Assembly (NCBI GenBank): GCA_951812315.1
Contig: CATOSA010000061.1
Coordinates: 26,722 to 90,721, forward strand
Length of the DNA stretch: 64,000 nt
Reading direction: 5' to 3'
From: an uncultured Burkholderiales bacterium
Lineage (GTDB): Bacteria; Pseudomonadota; Gammaproteobacteria; Burkholderiales; Eutrophovitaceae
Positions 62,443 to 64,000 of the stretch are shown here, piece by piece. Numbering within the stretch: the stretch's first letter is position 1; each line of letters begins with the position of its first letter. Under the pieces are notes generated by a model that was not told where the DNA came from, made no database searches, and saw nothing but the letters and a program-made list of their open reading frames with translations. The translations under genes were made by a program, and so were the position numbers.

Positions 62443-63178
62443 GTGCCTGCGACTGTACTGCCGCAGCCGCTTGTCTTGCTTTCTCCTGATCGCCAAGGTA
62501 GTAACTTCGAATTGGTTTCAGATCATCCTCAAGTTCGTAAACGAGGGGAATACCGGTGGGTATATTCAGTGTGACAATGCCTTTCTCGGATATGTTGTCG
62601 ATATGCTTCACCAGTGCGCGCAACGTATTTCCGTGTGCGACGACGGTGACACGCTTACCCGCCCTGACTTGTGGCGCAATGGTGTCGTTCCAGTAAGGGA
62701 GAAACCGCTCGATTGTATCTTTCAGGCATTCGGTCAATGGAAGCTCAGCCTCTGGCACTGACTGATAGCGCGTGTCGTTGGCCGGATTTTGCGCATCGGA
62801 AGGTTCGAGGGCCGGAGGAGGTGTGTCAAAACTGCGCCGCCAGATCAGAATTTGTTCATCACCGAATTTCTTTGCGGTTTCGCTTTTGTTCAGTCCCTGT
62901 AGCGCACCGTAGTGCCGTTCGTTCAGGCGCCATGAAAGATTTTGCGGCAGCCACATGCGGTCGATCTCCCGCAGGACGATCCACATCGTACGTATCGCTC
63001 TTTTCAGGACCGAGCCATAGGCGACATCGAAATCCAAACCGGCTTCGCCGATTAGCCGGCCTGCTTCGCGCGCTTCGGCAATGCCTTTTTCGGTGAGATC
63101 GACATCGACCCAGCCGGTAAAACGATTTTCCCGGTTCCACTGGCTTTCGCCATGTCGCAGCAGAACAATTTTCTTCAT
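62435..63178 (-). CDS. gpmA: 2,3-bisphosphoglycerate-dependent phosphoglycerate mutase
   Basis: 247 residues from ATG 63178. [19 protein letters not shown] holds the phospho-His, [19 protein letters not shown] the acid and substrate loop, and [19 protein letters not shown] the second catalytic His. It interconverts 3- and 2-phosphoglycerate in glycolysis. It is followed by envC and ctpA, the standard string in betaproteobacteria. Divergent from the PglL-type gene across 76 bases. Confidence 0.95.
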   Translation of the reverse strand: MKKIVLLRHGESQWNRENRFTGWVDVDLTEKGIAEAREAGRLIGEAGLDFDVAYGSVLKRAIRTMWIVLREIDRMWLPQNLSWRLNERHYGALQGLNKSETAKKFGDEQILIWRRSFDTPPPALEPSDAQNPANDTRYQSVPEAELPLTECLKDTIERFLPYWNDTIAPQVRAGKRVTVVAHGNTLRALVKHIDNISEKGIVTLNIPTGIPLVYELEDDLKPIRSYYLGDQEKARQAAAAVQSQARG

Positions 63179-63254
63179 TAGCAAAGTCCAATCAGGATGA
63201 GTTCAATGAGTCCGTTATTATCCACCGAGAACTACTTTCTGATCCGGGGCCTGT

Positions 63255-64000
63255 GTGTCTGAGTCGATTCGCAGTTTGTTGACGTCTCCGTTGCATGCCA
63301 TTGCAACCATTTGTGTTGCACTGATGCTTTCGCTGCCATTTCTTCTCCCTGTCAGCGGGTTCCCCGTGCCGACGTATTACCAGGAGTGGACTACGTTTGC
63401 GTTGGGTTGCACTGCTCTTGTGGCTCTTGTATTTGCACAATCGAATACCGGCATCGAGATCCCGCGCATCGTAGTGCTGCCCCTTGGCATTCTGGTTCTG
63501 TTGCTGACACAGATGGCGCTGGGCAGCGTGAATTATTGGCAACAGGGCGCCATCGGCGCGATATATCTGATCTGGTCGGCAGCGATGATGGGTGTCGGCC
63601 GTACGCTTCGAAACTGGCTTGGCTGGGACCGTTTCTGTACGTTGTTGGCGTGGGTTGTCATCGTCGGCGCATCACTGAGCGCAGTGATCGCTATCTTGCA
63701 GTTGACCGGCATGACTGCCGGCGGCCTTGTCGCGCAGACGGTTGGGCCGGGAGTGCGTGGCAATCTGGGGCAGACAAATCACTTTGCAAGTTTCTCGTGC
63801 ATGGGTGTGCTGGCGGCAATTTATCTGGCGAGCACCCGGCGCCTGAACCCGTTCCTTGCGGGAGGCGCACTCCTGTTACTCCTCACGCTCGCGAGTTTGA
63901 CGGAGTCGCGCAGTGTATGGCTATACCTTGGCGCTGCTTCCGGGTTGGCGCTGTGGACGTTTCGTGGAGCGAGATCGCCGCAAACAACGTCACTGGTGAT
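63255..64000 (+). CDS. PglL-type O-glycan ligase (Wzy_C superfamily), 3' end outside window
   Basis: From GTG 63255 the frame stays open to the window end (248 codons seen). It has six or more hydrophobic helices (TICVALMLSLPFLLPVSGF, VVLPLGILVLLLTQMALG, AWVVIVGASLSAVIAILQL, AGGALLLLLTLASL) and the PglL hallmark GNLGQTNHFASFSCMG, followed by LTESRSVW. PglL proteins move lipid-linked oligosaccharide to Ser/Thr of periplasmic proteins such as pilin. The C-terminal Wzy_C part is not in the window. Confidence 0.82.
   Translation, partial: MSESIRSLLTSPLHAIATICVALMLSLPFLLPVSGFPVPTYYQEWTTFALGCTALVALVFAQSNTGIEIPRIVVLPLGILVLLLTQMALGSVNYWQQGAIGAIYLIWSAAMMGVGRTLRNWLGWDRFCTLLAWVVIVGASLSAVIAILQLTGMTAGGLVAQTVGPGVRGNLGQTNHFASFSCMGVLAAIYLASTRRLNPFLAGGALLLLLTLASLTESRSVWLYLGAASGLALWTFRGARSPQTTSLV

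Overview
The window looks like a chromosomal segment of a betaproteobacterium, probably Burkholderiales or Nitrosomonadales. The main evidence is the gene order of the right-hand 20 kb: lipA-lipB-ybeD-dat-dacC, argB-pyrimidine 5'-nucleotidase-slmA, and gpmA-envC-ctpA-moeB followed by a PglL-type ligase, all typical of that class. Base composition is moderately GC-rich, with an AT-richer patch near 37.2-39.9 kb. I saw no rRNA, tRNA or CRISPR array.

Bases 1-45.5 kb are one long surface-glycan locus, nearly all on the + strand, with most genes overlapping by 1-4 bases (ATGA, GTGA or TTGA junctions). Its left third (1-14.8 kb) is unusual. It has a FabH-like ketosynthase, an acyl carrier protein and an AAC(3)-fold acyltransferase; an M28-like DUF4910 aminopeptidase; a HisH-type glutaminase beside a HisF-sugar amidotransferase fusion (the WbuY/WbuZ/WbuX machinery that amidates or amidinates sugars); four methyltransferases; an asparagine-synthetase homologue without its nucleophilic Cys; and a PhyH dioxygenase. 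From 14.8 to 37.2 kb follow a PglK-like ABC flippase, many glycosyltransferases, FkbM and DUF268 methyltransferases, two left-handed-helix acyltransferases, a cupin, a DegT aminotransferase, a second (intact) asparagine synthetase, a GalE-like epimerase and a WbpM-type 4,6-dehydratase. From 37.2 to 45.5 kb lie an AT-rich insert with two glycosyltransferases and a group II intron RT remnant, a reversed O-antigen polymerase/ligase, and core-type glycosyltransferases (WaaE-like and heptosyltransferase-like).

Several glycan genes carry apparent lesions: a split unknown gene (4.2-5.1 kb), PhyH (frameshift at a C6 tract), FkbM (frameshift) and a methyltransferase (in-frame TAG). Either the locus is decaying or the assembly contains indel errors; sequence alone cannot decide.

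Bases 45.5-50.2 kb hold lipoate synthesis (lipA, lipB), ybeD, a D-amino-acid transaminase, the D,D-carboxypeptidase dacC and a PCu(A)C copper chaperone. Bases 50.3-54.35 kb (minus strand) contain two adjacent but different RiPP systems of the DUF692 (MNIO) type, each ordered precursor, DUF692 enzyme, DUF2063 partner: one with an HvfA-like EGKCGG precursor and one with a Cys-rich bufferin-like precursor. Both have a stem-loop between the precursor and enzyme genes. With the copper chaperone alongside, this looks like a copper-handling island. An hsp20 gene with a clear sigma-32 promoter and a decayed IS1182-like element follow. The rest (56.4-64 kb) is housekeeping: argB, a HAD nucleotidase, slmA, moeB, ctpA, envC, gpmA, and the start of a PglL-type O-glycan ligase cut by the window edge.
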